Of a DNA stretch of 64,000 bases, positions 17,962 to 25,478 are shown in pieces. The translations under genes and the position numbers were made by a program. Where the stretch lies: contig NZ_AP019827.1 of NCBI RefSeq assembly GCF_008327825.1, positions 186,001-250,000 on the forward strand, in the 5' to 3' direction. The stretch comes from Leptotrichia shahii. Lineage in GTDB: Bacteria > Fusobacteriota > Fusobacteriia > Fusobacteriales > Leptotrichiaceae. How positions within the stretch are numbered: the first letter of the stretch is position 1; each line of letters opens with the position of its first letter. A model generated the notes under the pieces. It made no database searches. It saw nothing but the letters and a program-made list of their open reading frames with translations, and had not been told where the DNA came from.

Positions 17962-18564
17962 ATGAAAAAATTATTTTTAGCGTTCATGTTATTAACGCCA
18001 GTTGCAATGGCATATGGAGAAAGAGATGAAATTATTATAAGCCCTATTTATGGTAAGCAAAAAAATAATAATGATAAAAATGCTCTTGTTAAAGGTGTTA
18101 CAGGAAGCGGTATTAAAATTTCCCTTGAAGAAAAAAGTGGAATCGATGATGATGTTGTAATAGGGATTGGAATGGGATTGACATATAATTCTTTGAAAGT
18201 TAAAGGAAAAGATATAAACAGCAATTCAGGAAGTTTAGTTTCAATTCCAGTTTATTTTATGATAGGAACAGGAACAGATAATGGAATCTATTCCAAATTT
18301 TCGTTTGGTGCATCACTTGCAGGCGGAAGTGTAAAATGGACTGATAAAAATGGTGGAAACGGAAGAATAAAAGCTATGCCGTTAAATGGATATGCTGCTT
18401 TGGGAATTGGAGTTCAAAAAAATAGATTTTCATTTGGATTAAATGTTGCTACAACACCAAGATTGAAAAGAGAATACTACAGTCCTGCTAAAAAATATAA
18501 AAGCAAGTTTACAGATGGAACGGTCTCATTAGAATTTGGTTATCAACCGAATTATAAAGATTAA
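17962..18564 (+). CDS. Small outer-membrane beta-barrel-like protein
   Basis: 200 residues with a clear signal peptide (KKLFLAFMLLTPVAMAYGE). The rest is rich in Gly, Ser and alternating aromatic/polar residues (VVIGIGMGLTYNSLKV, YSKFSFGASLAGGSVKW, NRFSFGLNVATTPRL), a pattern typical of transmembrane beta strands. It ends GTVSLEFGYQPNYKD. It looks like an eight-stranded OMP of unknown role. It is 44 bp after galE with its own TAGGAGG site. An exact family cannot be assigned. Confidence 0.65.
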   Translation: MKKLFLAFMLLTPVAMAYGERDEIIISPIYGKQKNNNDKNALVKGVTGSGIKISLEEKSGIDDDVVIGIGMGLTYNSLKVKGKDINSNSGSLVSIPVYFMIGTGTDNGIYSKFSFGASLAGGSVKWTDKNGGNGRIKAMPLNGYAALGIGVQKNRFSFGLNVATTPRLKREYYSPAKKYKSKFTDGTVSLEFGYQPNYKD

Positions 18565-18589
18565 AAATTTTAATTTGAAAGGATAAAAA

Positions 18590-19825
18590 ATGAACAACTT
18601 TGAAGAAAAATTAAATAAATATGCAGAAGTAATTGTAAAAATTGGTGCAAATGTGCAAAAAGGGCAGAAAGTATGGGTAAACTGCACAACTGACTCGTTG
18701 CCATTAGTTTATAAAGTTACGGAATTGGCTTATAAAGAGGGTGCGAGTGATGTTCATGTTAAATTGACAGATGATAAATTGTCAAGACTTCATGCTGAAT
18801 ATCAGTCAAAAGAAGTCTATTCATACATTCCTCAATGGGCGATTGACGAGAGAAATGATTATCTTGATAATAATGTAGTGTTTATCCATATTTTAAGCAG
18901 TTCTCCAAATTTATTTGCAGGAATTGATCCAGCAAAATTGGGAGCATTGGCAAAAAATGCTGGGGAAGCCTACAAACATTATAGAACATGTATTATGACA
19001 GATGTAAATTCATGGACAATTGCAAGTTATCCTTCAGCAGATTGGGCAAAACTTGTATTTCCTGATGAAATAGATGCTGATGCCGCACAGGAAAAATTGC
19101 TTGATGCGATATTGAAAACTGTAAGAGTTGATAAAGCTGATCCAGTTAAGGCTTGGGAGGAACATAGACAGAATTTAACTGAAAAAGCTGAATTTTTGAA
19201 TAGCAAAAATTTCGTGGCACTTCATTATACTTCAAAAGGAACTGACTTGACAGTTGGACTTCCTAAAAATCATATTTGGGTAGCGGCTGGAAGCGTGAAT
19301 GCGAAAGGAGCCGATTTCCTGCCTAATATGCCGACAGAGGAAGTGTTTACAGCTGGAGACAGAGATCGTGTGGATGGTTATGTTTCTAATAAAAAGCCGC
19401 TTTCGTATCAAGGAAATATTATTGATAATTTCAAATTGACTTTTAAAGACGGAAAAGTTGTAGATTTTGAAGCAGAGCAAGGATATGAGATTTTGAAGCA
19501 GCTGCTTGACACTGACGAAGGTTCGAGAAGGATAGGAGAAGTTGCTCTTGTGCCAAATGATTCGCCTATTTCAAATTCAGGGCTTCTTTATTATCAAACA
19601 TTATTTGACGAAAATGCCTCAAACCACTTAGCATTGGGTGCTGCATACCCAACTAATGTAAAAAATGGAACAAAAATGACAGAAGACGAATTAAAGGAAG
19701 CTCACATTAATCAATCAATTTCGCATGTTGATTTTATGATTGGTGATTCTGAAATGGATATTGACGGAATTTTAGAAGATGGAACGAGAATTCCTGTATT
19801 TAGAAAAGGAAATTGGGCTTTTTAA
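18590..19825 (+). CDS. Aminopeptidase, M29 family
   Basis: 411 residues, the standard length. M29 (AmpS/AmpT-like) enzymes are two-metal exopeptidases of the cytoplasm. Seen motifs: FLPNMPTEEVFTAGDRDRVD (metal-binding Glu and substrate loop), NHLALGAAYPTNV (metal-binding His), and HVDFMIGDSEMDIDG (His and Asp ligands near the C-terminus). GAAAGGA precedes ATG 18590. The chorismate mutase pseudogene follows after 25 bp, so they may once have been one transcript. Confidence 0.93.
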   Translation: MNNFEEKLNKYAEVIVKIGANVQKGQKVWVNCTTDSLPLVYKVTELAYKEGASDVHVKLTDDKLSRLHAEYQSKEVYSYIPQWAIDERNDYLDNNVVFIHILSSSPNLFAGIDPAKLGALAKNAGEAYKHYRTCIMTDVNSWTIASYPSADWAKLVFPDEIDADAAQEKLLDAILKTVRVDKADPVKAWEEHRQNLTEKAEFLNSKNFVALHYTSKGTDLTVGLPKNHIWVAAGSVNAKGADFLPNMPTEEVFTAGDRDRVDGYVSNKKPLSYQGNIIDNFKLTFKDGKVVDFEAEQGYEILKQLLDTDEGSRRIGEVALVPNDSPISNSGLLYYQTLFDENASNHLALGAAYPTNVKNGTKMTEDELKEAHINQSISHVDFMIGDSEMDIDGILEDGTRIPVFRKGNWAF

Positions 19826-19850
19826 ATTTTAGAATTTTGGAGATAATATC

Positions 19851-20247
19851 ATGAAATGTGACAGCTTGGAAGAAGTGAGAGAAAATATTGATAATATAGA
19901 TGATAAAATTATAAAATTAATTGCACAGCGTTCAGATTATGTAAAACAGGCTGCTTATTTTAAAAAGTCAAAAATAGATGTAAAAGCAGCTGATAGAGTT
20001 GAAAAATAATAGACCTGTTCGATAACTATACAAACTTAGAATTTAATAAAATAAATATCTTGAAGCAAGGGGTCTTGACCCCTTGTATAGATAAAAAAAC
20101 GTAGGTTATCGAACATATCTAATAAAAAAGGTCAGGAAAAAAGCTAAAATTTATGATAACAATCGAGATGTTGTGGAATTGATTTATAGAGAAATGATAA
20201 ATTATTTTATCAGTGAAGAAATGAAAATTTTTGAAAAAAATAAATAG
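19851..20247 (+). pseudogene. Chorismate mutase (AroQ type), split by a C-family element
   Basis: From ATG 19851 the frame encodes MKCDSLEEVRENIDNIDDKI and on to ADRVEK, then stops at 20007-20009. This is the first two-thirds of an AroQ chorismate mutase, with the conserved Arg of EEVRENID, the Arg of IAQRSDYV, and KAADRVEK. After a 112-bp palindromic element, the missing third helix resumes at about 20122 as IKKVRKKAKIYDNN...VELIYREMINYFISEE and ends at TAG 20245-20247. AroQ enzymes convert chorismate to prephenate. The split makes the enzyme non-functional unless the helices assemble from two peptides, which is unlikely. Confidence 0.85.
20010..20121. mobile_element. C-family palindromic element inserted in chorismate mutase gene
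   Basis: 112 bp with inverted ends TAGACCTGTTCGATAAC and GTTATCGAACATATCTA (15 of 17 bases match), and the perfect core CAAGGGGTCTTGACCCCTTG at 20066-20085. It encodes nothing. Flanks read ...AAAAATAA before and ATAAAAAAG after, so a short AT-rich target duplication is possible but not certain. It separates two parts of one conserved protein, showing that the element arrived by insertion. Confidence 0.85.
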
Positions 20248-20557
20248 TTAATAAAAAGGAACTGCTTTAATTGAACTGTATTTAATTTTTTTAGTCAGCG
20301 TAAATTTAAGGGGGTTCTTTTTTATATATTTTTGTAATATCATAAAAAAAACTAATAAAAATATAAAAAGTGTGATAAAATATATTATATATTTAAATTT
20401 TTTTTTGAAATTTAAACTCTTTTAAAATTATAAATAAATTAATCTAAATTATATATAATCAGGGTTTGAATGAAATAGTCAAAACTTTTAAATTTATCTT
20501 TTAAACAGATTTATTATAAAATTAATGAAAAAATAAACAGGAAAATGGAGGGAAAAT
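20248..20557. other. Intergenic region with B-family remnant before der
   Basis: AT-rich. A stretch at about 20459-20520 (AGGGTTTGAATGAAATAGTC..., ending ACAGATTTATTATAAAATTA) matches the interior and one end of B-family elements, but the other end is lost. No open frame is seen. The der ribosome-binding site GGAGGG is at 20547-20552. Confidence 0.5.
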
Positions 20558-21883
20558 ATGAAATATACAGTAGCAATTGTTGGTAGACCCAATGTGGGAA
20601 AATCAACGTTATTTAATAAGCTAGTGGGAGATCGGCTGTCTATTGTGAAGGATGAGCCGGGAGTTACTAGAGATAGGCTTTATCGTGAGATGGAGTGGAG
20701 CGGGAAAGAATTTATACTGGTGGATACTGGTGGGCTTGAGCCTCGAACTGAGGATTTTATGATGGCGAAAATTAAGCAGCAGGCACAAGTTGCGATTGAT
20801 GAAGCGGATGTAATTATATTTTTAGTTGATGGAAAAGCTGGGATTACTGGGCTTGATGAAGATGTGGCAACTGTACTTAGAAAACAGGATAAGAAAGTTG
20901 TTGTGGCTGTAAACAAAATTGATAATTATATGCGTGATCAGGAAAATATTTTTGAATTTTATGGGCTGGGATTTGAGGAGGTTATTGGAATTTCTGGGGA
21001 GCATAAGACAAATTTGGGAGATTTGCTGGATGCTGTAATTAACAAATTTGAAGATAAAAAGATAAAACAAACTGAAGATGGACTTAATATTGCTATTTTA
21101 GGAAGACCAAATGCTGGAAAATCTTCGCTTGTAAATAAACTTTTAAATGAAGAGCGTTCTATTGTAAGTGATATTGCGGGAACAACGAGAGATACGATTG
21201 ATTCCAGCTTGAAATATAATGGAGAAACTTATACTTTAATTGATACGGCGGGAATTCGTAGAAAGTCAAAAGTGGAAGATGATATTGAGTATTACAGTGT
21301 ATTACGTGCAATGAAATCTATAAAAAGGGCGAATGTGTGTGTGCTTATGCTGGATGCAACAGAGCTTTTGACAGATCAGGACAAGAGAATCGCTGGAATG
21401 ATTTATGAGGAAAGAAAACCGATTATTATTGCTATAAATAAATGGGATTTGATTGAAAAAGATAATAATAGTGTAAAGGAATTTACTGAACTTGTGAAGG
21501 CTGATCTGGCGTTTTTGGATTATGCGCCGATTGTTACGATTTCGGCATTGACTGGAAAAAGAACTTTGAATATTTTGGAGCAGGCTAAATTTATTAATGA
21601 AGAATATCATAAAAAGATAACTACTGGTCTTTTGAATCAAATTTTGTCAGAAATGATAGCACAAAATCCAGTTCCAACAAGAAAAGGACGGGCAGTAAAA
21701 ATAAATTATGCAACACAAGTGAACCAAGCACCGCCAAAATTTGTATTTTTTGCAAACAATCCAGAATTGATACATTTTTCTTATCAAAGATATATTGAAA
21801 ATAAATTAAGAGAATATTTTGGATTTGAAGGATGTCCGATTGACATTGTATTTAATAAAAAAAGTGAAAAGGATTTTGGATAA
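20558..21883 (+). CDS. der: Ribosome biogenesis GTPase Der (EngA)
   Basis: 441 residues with two tandem GTPase domains and a C-terminal KH-like domain. The first has GRPNVGKSTLFNKL (residues about 8-21), DTGGLE and NKID; the second has GRPNAGKSSLVNKLL (about 180-194), DTAGIRRKS and NKWD. The protein acts in assembly of the 50S subunit in the cytoplasm. GGAGGG precedes ATG 20558. It is followed after 84 bp by the AI-2E family gene. Confidence 0.98.
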   Translation: MKYTVAIVGRPNVGKSTLFNKLVGDRLSIVKDEPGVTRDRLYREMEWSGKEFILVDTGGLEPRTEDFMMAKIKQQAQVAIDEADVIIFLVDGKAGITGLDEDVATVLRKQDKKVVVAVNKIDNYMRDQENIFEFYGLGFEEVIGISGEHKTNLGDLLDAVINKFEDKKIKQTEDGLNIAILGRPNAGKSSLVNKLLNEERSIVSDIAGTTRDTIDSSLKYNGETYTLIDTAGIRRKSKVEDDIEYYSVLRAMKSIKRANVCVLMLDATELLTDQDKRIAGMIYEERKPIIIAINKWDLIEKDNNSVKEFTELVKADLAFLDYAPIVTISALTGKRTLNILEQAKFINEEYHKKITTGLLNQILSEMIAQNPVPTRKGRAVKINYATQVNQAPPKFVFFANNPELIHFSYQRYIENKLREYFGFEGCPIDIVFNKKSEKDFG

Positions 21884-21967
21884 ATTTATGCTATTCCTGT
21901 TTTAGATAGAAAATTTGATATATACTCAAACTAAATAGGGTTTAACATACATAGAAAGGAAAAGTGA

Positions 21968-23188
21968 ATGAAATTTTACGATGAAGAAAAACTGTTAAAA
22001 TTAAGAAATATTTTAATTGTAACTGTATTGGCACTTTTGGCACTTTTACTGTTTTTTAGAGTTTATGATAATTTTGCAAAACCGATAAGGCTTGTTACAA
22101 GTACGATTTTTCCGTTTATTTTATCGTTTATAATTGTATATTGCCTTATGCCTTTTATTGATATGATAAGTGAAAAGGACAAAAATGACAGTTTTTTAAA
22201 AAATAGTAAACTTGATGAGCTGGAAAAAGTGGAAAAGATGAATATAAGCGATTCAGAGAAAAGAAAAAAAATAGAGCTATTTAATGAAATTTCACAGAGT
22301 AATAAGAAAAAGCGAATTAAATTAAATCGTACATTTGCAATTTTGCTTGTACTGACTGTATTTTTTATCATTTTTCTTTATATTGTTTTGACAATTGTAC
22401 CGATATTTACAAAGCAAGTATCGAGTCTTATTGATTTTTTGCTAAAGAATCAGGGAAAACTTCAAAATAACTTTTTTGAATTTCTTGAAAGAAACAATAT
22501 TGACCTTAAAAGTTCTTTGATAAGTTCTAAGGATATAATTGTATCAAATGTTATAAAAGTATTAAGTTCAAGTTTTTCATTGATAAGCAGTACATTTAGC
22601 TTGTTGTTTATGACTCCTATTTTTACGATAATGCTTATTTTTAGTTATGACAATATTGAAAATGGAGTTAAGCGAGTATTGCGGAATATGGATAGGGAAG
22701 ATTTAATCATTCTTATAAAAAATATGGACGAAACAATTGGGAAATATATTCTTGTAACGGCACTTGACAGTATGATAGTTGGAGTTGTGTCATTTATAAT
22801 ATTTTATTTTTTGAAAATGGATTACAGTATGCTTTTTTCAGTAATTATAGGTTTTGGAAATGTGATTCCATTTATTGGACCGTTTATTGGATTGATTCCA
22901 GCTATACTTTATGCTTTTACAAAATCATTTAAATTAGTGATTTTTATTGTAGTGTTAATTACAATTGTACAAACTATAGAGGCGAATATTGTAAAACCTT
23001 GGCTTACTGGAAAATCTGTAGAAATGCATCCAATTACGACACTTCTGGTAGTTCTTATTGGAGGAGCGTTATTTGGAATTGGAGGAGCATTTATTGCAAT
23101 TCCTGTATATATCATTGTTAAATTAACTTTCCTATTTTTTTGGGAAAAATATACTGTAAATAATAAATTAAATGAAAAAAGGAAGTGA
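21968..23188 (+). CDS. AI-2E family transporter
   Basis: 406 residues, about eight membrane segments with a soluble region of about 60 charged residues (about 62-120) between the second and third, and the family's signature end (VIPFIGPFIGLIPAI, then KPWLTGKSVEMHP and FGIGGAFIAIPVY). The family includes exporters of AI-2, Na+(Li+)/H+ antiporters and proteins of unknown substrate, so no substrate is assigned. luxS lies about 19 kb away, not adjacent. The MarR gene starts 6 bp downstream, so the two are co-transcribed. Confidence 0.88.
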   Translation: MKFYDEEKLLKLRNILIVTVLALLALLLFFRVYDNFAKPIRLVTSTIFPFILSFIIVYCLMPFIDMISEKDKNDSFLKNSKLDELEKVEKMNISDSEKRKKIELFNEISQSNKKKRIKLNRTFAILLVLTVFFIIFLYIVLTIVPIFTKQVSSLIDFLLKNQGKLQNNFFEFLERNNIDLKSSLISSKDIIVSNVIKVLSSSFSLISSTFSLLFMTPIFTIMLIFSYDNIENGVKRVLRNMDREDLIILIKNMDETIGKYILVTALDSMIVGVVSFIIFYFLKMDYSMLFSVIIGFGNVIPFIGPFIGLIPAILYAFTKSFKLVIFIVVLITIVQTIEANIVKPWLTGKSVEMHPITTLLVVLIGGALFGIGGAFIAIPVYIIVKLTFLFFWEKYTVNNKLNEKRK

Positions 23189-23194
23189 AAATTT

Positions 23195-23680
23195 ATGGAT
23201 AATAAGGGAAAAATGGAAATTCAAAAATGTATTTATTTTTCAATTTCAAAAATGTTTAGAATAGTTAATAAAATAGCGGAAGAATCATTTGAAAAAATAG
23301 ATATTTATCCGACACATGGATTTTTGATGATTATATTAAAGGAAGAGGAAAACGGGCTTACAGTAAATCAGATATCTGAAACATTAGCAATAGCTCCATC
23401 GACAGTTACACGATTTGTGGATAAATTAATTGCTAAGGGATATGTGAAAAGGGAAAAATCTGGGAAAAATTCAATTACTAAAATAACTGCAGAAGGATTA
23501 AAAATAATACCTGACATTTATAAATCGTGGGATGGAATTTCAGAAAAAATAGAAGAAGTTATAGGAAATGAAGAATATTTAAGAAAAACTGGCGAAAGTT
23601 TTAAGGAATTTGCAGATGTGCTTGGAAAAGATAAAAAATATGATAAGATAAGTGAAGATTTTGATTTTTGGATTATATAA
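23195..23680 (+). CDS. MarR family transcription regulator
   Basis: 161 residues. A central winged helix-turn-helix (LTVNQISETLAIAPSTVTRF at about 50-70, wing KREKSGKNSITKIT) lies between dimerisation helices, as in MarR/SlyA. MarR proteins usually repress nearby transport or stress genes and release DNA on ligand binding. Being 6 bp behind the AI-2E permease, it may autoregulate that unit. The start at 23195 follows GGAAG at 23182-23186. Confidence 0.88.
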   Translation: MDNKGKMEIQKCIYFSISKMFRIVNKIAEESFEKIDIYPTHGFLMIILKEEENGLTVNQISETLAIAPSTVTRFVDKLIAKGYVKREKSGKNSITKITAEGLKIIPDIYKSWDGISEKIEEVIGNEEYLRKTGESFKEFADVLGKDKKYDKISEDFDFWII

Positions 23681-23692
23681 ATTAATTATATA

Positions 23693-23795
23693 ATACTAAA
23701 TCTCGTTTAAAAATAGAAGTTATATTTTATATGGGGGTATTCCTCCTTACAAGGAAATTTATAATCAGTCTGCTGTTAAAATGGGAGATAATATA
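23693..23795. mobile_element. A-family element, reverse orientation, decayed core
   Basis: About 103 bp, reading ATACTAAATCTCGTTTAAAAATAG... and ending ...GCTGTTAAAATGGGAGATAATATA. This is the reverse complement of copies at 3793 and 16710. The core is eroded to TATTCCTCCTTACAAGGAA. It lies between the MarR gene and the tpiA promoter. Confidence 0.65.
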
Positions 23796-23831
23796 AAAAA
23801 TATTCAAGGAAAAAAATTCGATGTATCAGCA

Positions 23832-23860
23832 TTGATAAAAAAGGTAATATATGGTAAAAT
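23832..23860 (+). promoter_or_regulatory. Sigma-70 promoter for tpiA
   Basis: TTGATA (23832-23837), 17-bp spacer, TAAAAT (23855-23860) with an extended TGG before the -10 box. About 40 bp upstream of the tpiA ATG. Confidence 0.65.
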
Positions 23861-23899
23861 AAAAGAAAATGTATTAAATAAATAATGGAGGAAAAAACT

Positions 23900-24667
23900 A
23901 TGAGAAAAGTAATAGTAGCTGGAAACTGGAAAATGAACAAAACTGCAAAAGAGGCTGCACAATTCTTCAATGAATTAAAACCTTTAGTAGCAGATGTAAA
24001 AAATGCAGGAATTGTAATTGGAGCACCTTTTACTGCATTAGAAACAGCAACTAGAGAAACTGCAGGAAGCAACATTGAAATCGCTGCTGAAAATATGAAC
24101 GCTAAAGAAAGCGGAGCATATACTGGAGAAGTTTCGCCATTGATGTTAAAGGATTTAGGTGTGGAATATGTAATTTTAGGACATTCTGAAAGAAGAGAAT
24201 ATTACCATGAAAATGATGAAATCATCAATGAAAAAGTAAAATCAGCATTGGCTCATGATTTAAAACCAATCTTATGTATTGGAGAAAAATTGGAAGAAAG
24301 AGAAGCTGGAACTACTAATGATGTTGTAAAAACTCAAATTGTTGGCGGATTAAAAGATGTTACAGCTGAACAAATGGCAAATGTTGTACTTGCTTATGAA
24401 CCAGTATGGGCAATTGGAACAGGTAAAACTGCAACTCCTGAACAAGCTCAAGAAGTTCACGCATTCATTAGAGGATTATTAACTGACTTATACGGAAAAG
24501 AAGTTGCAGAAAACGTAACAGTTCAATACGGTGGATCAATGAACGATGCAAATGCAGCTGACTTAATTGCTCAAACAGACATTGACGGTGGATTAGTAGG
24601 AGGAGCAAGTTTGATTCCTGAAAAATTCGCTGTAATAATAAAAGCTGGAGATGCAGCAGCTAAATAA
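23900..24667 (+). CDS. tpiA: Triose-phosphate isomerase
   Basis: 255 residues from ATG 23900; GGAGGAAAAAACT sits directly before this ATG, so the ATG at 23885 within the ribosome-binding region is not used. It interconverts dihydroxyacetone phosphate and glyceraldehyde 3-phosphate. Motifs: AGNWKMNKT (Asn/Lys), LGHSERREYY with the electrophilic His, AYEPVWAIGTGKTAT with the catalytic Glu, and the phosphate loop YGGSMNDANA. Codon use is strongly biased to a few codons, as in highly expressed genes such as eno. Confidence 0.98.
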   Translation: MRKVIVAGNWKMNKTAKEAAQFFNELKPLVADVKNAGIVIGAPFTALETATRETAGSNIEIAAENMNAKESGAYTGEVSPLMLKDLGVEYVILGHSERREYYHENDEIINEKVKSALAHDLKPILCIGEKLEEREAGTTNDVVKTQIVGGLKDVTAEQMANVVLAYEPVWAIGTGKTATPEQAQEVHAFIRGLLTDLYGKEVAENVTVQYGGSMNDANAADLIAQTDIDGGLVGGASLIPEKFAVIIKAGDAAAK

Positions 24668-24733
24668 TTGTTTTGAAAATAAAAAATAATTAGCTATTCT
24701 CTTGTTTTTTAGATTATAGGAGGAACTAATAAA

Positions 24734-24940
24734 GTGTTAGAAAATTTATTAATTGTAGCTTTAGTAATTTTATCAATCATTATGATAAGTGTAATTTTAC
24801 TACAGCCAGACAGAAGCCAAGGTTTAGCAAAAAGTTCTGCAAATATCTTGGATGAAGAAAAAGAAGGAATTGAAAAATTTACAGAAATCGTTGCAACATT
24901 ATTTCTAGTCGTTGCAATTTTATTCCAAATTGTAAGATAA
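24734..24940 (+). CDS. secG: Preprotein translocase subunit SecG
   Basis: 68 residues starting at GTG 24734 after AGGAGGA. There are two membrane segments (about 4-22 and 50-67), joined by the loop LLQPDRSQGLAKSSAN. The Leu-Leu-Gln and Gly motif is typical of SecG, which assists SecYEG translocation. It lies 66 bp after tpiA and is probably on the same transcript, ended by the terminator at 25001. It is shorter than E. coli SecG because it lacks the C-terminal tail. Confidence 0.93.
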   Translation: MLENLLIVALVILSIIMISVILLQPDRSQGLAKSSANILDEEKEGIEKFTEIVATLFLVVAILFQIVR

Positions 24941-25000
24941 ATAATTTTGAATATAAAATTTTAAAAAGTAAGTTTTTTTGATTTTTTGTAAAAATATTAA

Positions 25001-25036
25001 AATCACAGTTAAGAATATTGGCTGTGATTTTTTTTT
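25001..25036 (+). terminator. Intrinsic terminator after secG
   Basis: AATCACAG (25001-25008) pairs with CTGTGATT (25022-25029), followed by a run of T. Strong rho-independent terminator of the tpiA-secG unit. Confidence 0.9.
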
Positions 25037-25059
25037 CAGTTTTTTTCAGAAAAATGTTA

Positions 25060-25196
25060 TAATAATAAAAGATAATTTATAAAGTGAATTTTTGTCAATA
25101 AAAATTTTTTCTGTATTTTTTTGTTTTTTCATTTTTTAATGTAAAGGTGATCAGTTGTCATCCCCTTTACAATCCCCGCTTGTCTAAGCGTTTTTT
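25060..25196 (+). ncRNA. Candidate small RNA ending in an intrinsic terminator
   Basis: A TATAAT-like box at about 25058 (ATGTTATAATAATAA) lies between the secG terminator and a second hairpin region. GTAAAGGTGAT pairs, with one mismatch, with ATCCCCTTTAC (25141-25170). CGCTT/AAGCG (25177-25190) followed by six T then looks like an intrinsic terminator. No gene ends in front of it, because the secG transcript has already stopped. So a short transcript of about 110-140 nt is possible. There is no match to a known RNA family that I recognise; the -35 box is not clear. Confidence 0.35.
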
Positions 25197-25478
25197 GAAA
25201 TAGAATTGAAACTCGCTTTTTAATAAGGATTTTTTTTAAATTGTTTATAATTTAAAGGTTTGGAAAAAGCTCAAACAGTCAATTTTATTCTAAAAAATCA
25301 TGACAATTTAAAAGATATTTTAATTAATATAAATTTCAAGTAAAGTTTAAAAATATAAATGGGGTTATTAATTAAGTTATCTCTTTATGAAAATTAGAAA
25401 AAATTATTAAATAAAACATTAATTATAGAATTAAAATTTAAAAGGGGAAAATTTCAACATTAGGGAGGGAAGGATATT
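25197..25478. other. AT-rich leader before the nuclease operon, nothing recognised
   Basis: About 280 bp without an open frame or a clear element copy. The only feature supported is AGGGAGGGAAGG just before ATG 25479. Confidence 0.5.

Noticed and set aside
19851-20009. A complete short protein of 52 residues after the M29 gene
   Set aside because: It aligns only with the first part of AroQ chorismate mutase and its missing third helix is found after the inserted element, so it is a fragment rather than a gene.
21968-23188. Calling the AI-2E family protein an AI-2 exporter because luxS is in the same window
   Set aside because: The family has several substrates and the genes are about 19 kb apart in different units.
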